From an uncultured Acidimicrobiaceae bacterium (GTDB taxonomy: Bacteria > Actinomycetota > Acidimicrobiia > Acidimicrobiales > Bog-793), in the NCBI GenBank assembly GCA_903907185.1, contig CAIVND010000049.1, positions 1-6,829 of the forward strand: a stretch of DNA of 6,829 bases. The letters run 5' to 3'. The number at the start of each line of letters is the position of its first letter. Within the stretch, counting starts at the first letter, position 1. The position numbers and the translations under genes are program-made. Below, in pieces: positions 5,462 to 6,829 of this stretch. The notes under the pieces were generated by a model that ran no database searches, was not told where the DNA came from, and saw only the letters and a program-made list of their open reading frames with translations.

Positions 5462-6346
5462 TCAATGAAAGTCGTACAGCGTCTCCGGGTTGGTAACGAG
5501 CACCTTGTTCCGGGTTGCCTCATCAGGAACAAAGAGTGCCAAGGTGTCGATCAGATCCCCATCATCAGGCATCGACCTGACATTTGGATGTGGCCAATCG
5601 GTTCCCCACAGAATCCGGTCCGGTGCCGCTGCAACAAGCGCTTGCGCAATCGGTGCGACGATGTCATAGGGTGGCTTACCGTCGCCATTGAGGCGCTCAG
5701 CCCCCGTGATCTTCACCCAGGCGCGCTCATCTTTCATCAGCTCGAGGAGCTTTTGAAACGGCTCTTGATCAAGTCCCTTCGTTGCCTCGACGCGGGCCAT
5801 GTGATCGATCACATAGGGAACCGGCATCTCGTCGAGCATCGGTGCATACTGCGCAAGGTCCTTTGCATCAAAGTGCAAAACGATATGCCAGTTGAGCTTC
5901 GCAACCCGATGCACGAGACGCCAAAACACGTCGAGCTCTGGTGCGCCGCCAAGGTGAGCGACAAAGTTGAATCGGGTTCCTCGGACACCGACCTCATGCA
6001 GCTCTTCGATCTGACGGTCGGTGAACGATTCATCGATCATGGCTACGCCGGCGTACCGCCCTTTGCCGCGCTGGATGGCATCGACCATCGCTCGGTTGTC
6101 GGTACCGTGGCAGCTCGCCTGCACAAAGACCGCTCGCGAGAGTCCAAGTCGCTCTTGGAGTTTTTCAAACTCCTCAAGACCAGAGTCTGGCGGTATATAG
6201 GTGGAGTCATCGGAGAAGGGAAACTTCGCGGCAGGCCCAAAGATATGACAGTGCGAGTCGCAGGCATTGGGTGGCGGCGTAAAGGCCGTTGGGCCGTGCG
6301 AATTTCGATTTGGGGCGGGGATGGTTGGTGTGGGATCAGTAGTCAC
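5462..6346 (-). CDS. LigI-like lactonase (2-pyrone-4,6-dicarboxylate hydrolase family)
   Basis: A 294-residue amidohydrolase-2 protein (COG3618) closest to LigI, the cytoplasmic lactonase that hydrolyses 2-pyrone-4,6-dicarboxylate to 4-oxalomesaconate in protocatechuate 4,5-cleavage. Family marks are FTPPPNACDSHCHIFGP (22-38, with H32 and H34), VQASCHGTDN (75-84), RGTRFNFV (122-129), YVIDHMARV (178-186), ERLNGDGKPPYD (217-228) and LWGTDWPHPN (246-255, with the catalytic-type D250). From memory of Sphingobium SYK-6 LigI, its substrate-binding R130 and Y156 align with H131 and H158 here, so the substrate may differ from the classical pyrone. GTG 6346 is preferred: it gives a usual family N-terminus and an 11-nt overlap with the tautomerase gene. 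TTG 6367 would add seven residues. Neither start has a clear Shine-Dalgarno, which fits translational coupling. Confidence 0.85.
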   Translation of the reverse strand: MTTDPTPTIPAPNRNSHGPTAFTPPPNACDSHCHIFGPAAKFPFSDDSTYIPPDSGLEEFEKLQERLGLSRAVFVQASCHGTDNRAMVDAIQRGKGRYAGVAMIDESFTDRQIEELHEVGVRGTRFNFVAHLGGAPELDVFWRLVHRVAKLNWHIVLHFDAKDLAQYAPMLDEMPVPYVIDHMARVEATKGLDQEPFQKLLELMKDERAWVKITGAERLNGDGKPPYDIVAPIAQALVAAAPDRILWGTDWPHPNVRSMPDDGDLIDTLALFVPDEATRNKVLVTNPETLYDFH

Positions 6347-6829
6347 GAGGGAAAACCGTACCGTCAAATAGCTTGCGAGCGGTGCGAATGATGCCAGATC
6401 GGCTCACCGAGGGAATCGGCCCGGAGAGATCCAACTCAATCGCTACATCAAATGTGCCCGTCGGATGTTCCACTACAACCACGCCGTCACTGCGAGGGGT
6501 GAGGACCGAGGCGGCGGGAGTACCTTCGATCATCGCTGCCGTTGCCACGGAGACAGCGCCGAGCACGCCGATCGCGTCATGACAGCGGTGAGGAATGAAG
6601 GTGCGCGTACAGAGCGAGCCACCATCGCGGGCTGGAGCGACCATCGTGAGTTTGGGCACCGTCGAGTTGGTGACGTCACCAAGATTCATCATCGGTCCGG
6701 CCTCGAGGCGGATCGCTTCAATGAGTGACCGAAGCTCCCTATTCGCCTCGAGTTCGGTTGGCTCCTCGTATCCAGTGATACCTACGGCGTCCGCACGCAT
6801 GATGACGACCGGCATGCCGTTGTCGATAC
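6336..6829 (-). CDS. PrpF-family isomerase, 4-oxalomesaconate tautomerase-like (C-terminal part)
   Basis: This is the C-terminal 163 codons of a gene that begins beyond the right edge. The frame is open to the end of the window and the residues before the first internal Met (IDNGMPVVIMRA) match the family, so ATG 6813-6815 is internal and not the start. The block CTRTFIPHRCHDAIGVLGAV, followed by SVATAA, is highly characteristic of GalD/LigU-type 4-oxalomesaconate tautomerases in the PrpF family (diaminopimelate-epimerase-like fold). GITGYEEPTELEAN and NSTVPKLTMVAPARDGG also fit. GalD shifts the double bond of 4-oxalomesaconate between its keto and enol forms before hydration and aldol cleavage to pyruvate and oxaloacetate. 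The lactonase gene follows with an overlap, matching the reaction order LigI then tautomerase. Related PrpF proteins act on methylaconitate or methylitaconate, so the substrate is inferred. Only about half of the usual length (roughly 360 residues) is visible. Confidence 0.85.
   Translation of the reverse strand, partial: IDNGMPVVIMRADAVGITGYEEPTELEANRELRSLIEAIRLEAGPMMNLGDVTNSTVPKLTMVAPARDGGSLCTRTFIPHRCHDAIGVLGAVSVATAAMIEGTPAASVLTPRSDGVVVVEHPTGTFDVAIELDLSGPIPSVSRSGIIRTARKLFDGTVFPRDY

Noticed and set aside
4712..6391. A 559-codon open frame on the + strand across the ATPase, the gap and the lactonase gene
   Set aside because: Its codons are in exact antisense register with both - strand genes, so it stays open simply because those genes avoid TTA, CTA and TCA codons. 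Its translation is rich in Arg, Cys and His with no recognisable domain, while the - strand genes have complete motifs.
6336..6815. A complete 159-residue protein starting at ATG 6813-6815
   Set aside because: The frame stays open to the window edge and the preceding residues (IDNG) match the PrpF family, so this is an internal Met of a truncated longer gene.

Overview
The window looks like an actinobacterial chromosome segment of moderate GC content (upper 50s per cent by eye, not counted). The main pointers are an F420-type luciferase-like oxidoreductase and a DrrA/DrrB-type ABC exporter. A moderate-GC actinobacterium, for example one of the Acidimicrobiia, is my best guess, but the sequence does not settle it. 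There are no rRNA or tRNA genes, insertion sequences, CRISPR arrays or phage genes.

Left block (1-1517, all +): the C-terminal end of an MFS transporter, a 73-residue protein of unknown function with a CC-x2-C cluster, and a YgjP/DUF45-type zinc metallopeptidase 2 nt downstream of it. A 67-residue protein with two membrane helices follows. The metallopeptidase opens with QLALF, which resembles the bacterial beta sliding-clamp binding motif.

Middle block (1575-3525): an LLM-class flavin/F420-dependent oxidoreductase (-) and an amidohydrolase-2 family protein (+) diverge from a 124-bp gap that contains a perfect 10-bp palindrome. This looks like a co-regulated enzyme pair. The amidohydrolase has Q-x-H where most relatives have the metal-binding H-x-H.

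Right block (3534-6829, all -, transcribed right to left): the C-terminal half of a PrpF/4-oxalomesaconate-tautomerase-type isomerase is overlapped by a LigI-like lactonase (2-pyrone-4,6-dicarboxylate hydrolase family). After a hairpin-rich 117-bp gap come a DrrA-like ATPase and a DrrB-like permease that share an ATGA overlap. In the protocatechuate/gallate 4,5-cleavage pathway, LigI opens the pyrone ring and the product, 4-oxalomesaconate, is tautomerised by a PrpF-fold enzyme, so the pairing has a clear biochemical logic. The LigI-like protein appears to have lost two of the residues that LigI uses to bind its substrate, so its real substrate may be a related lactone.

Taken together, positions 1575-6829 look like a small catabolic island for a lactone or ring-derived compound (oxidoreductase, two amidohydrolases, tautomerase) with an attached exporter. 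The substrate cannot be read from the sequence.
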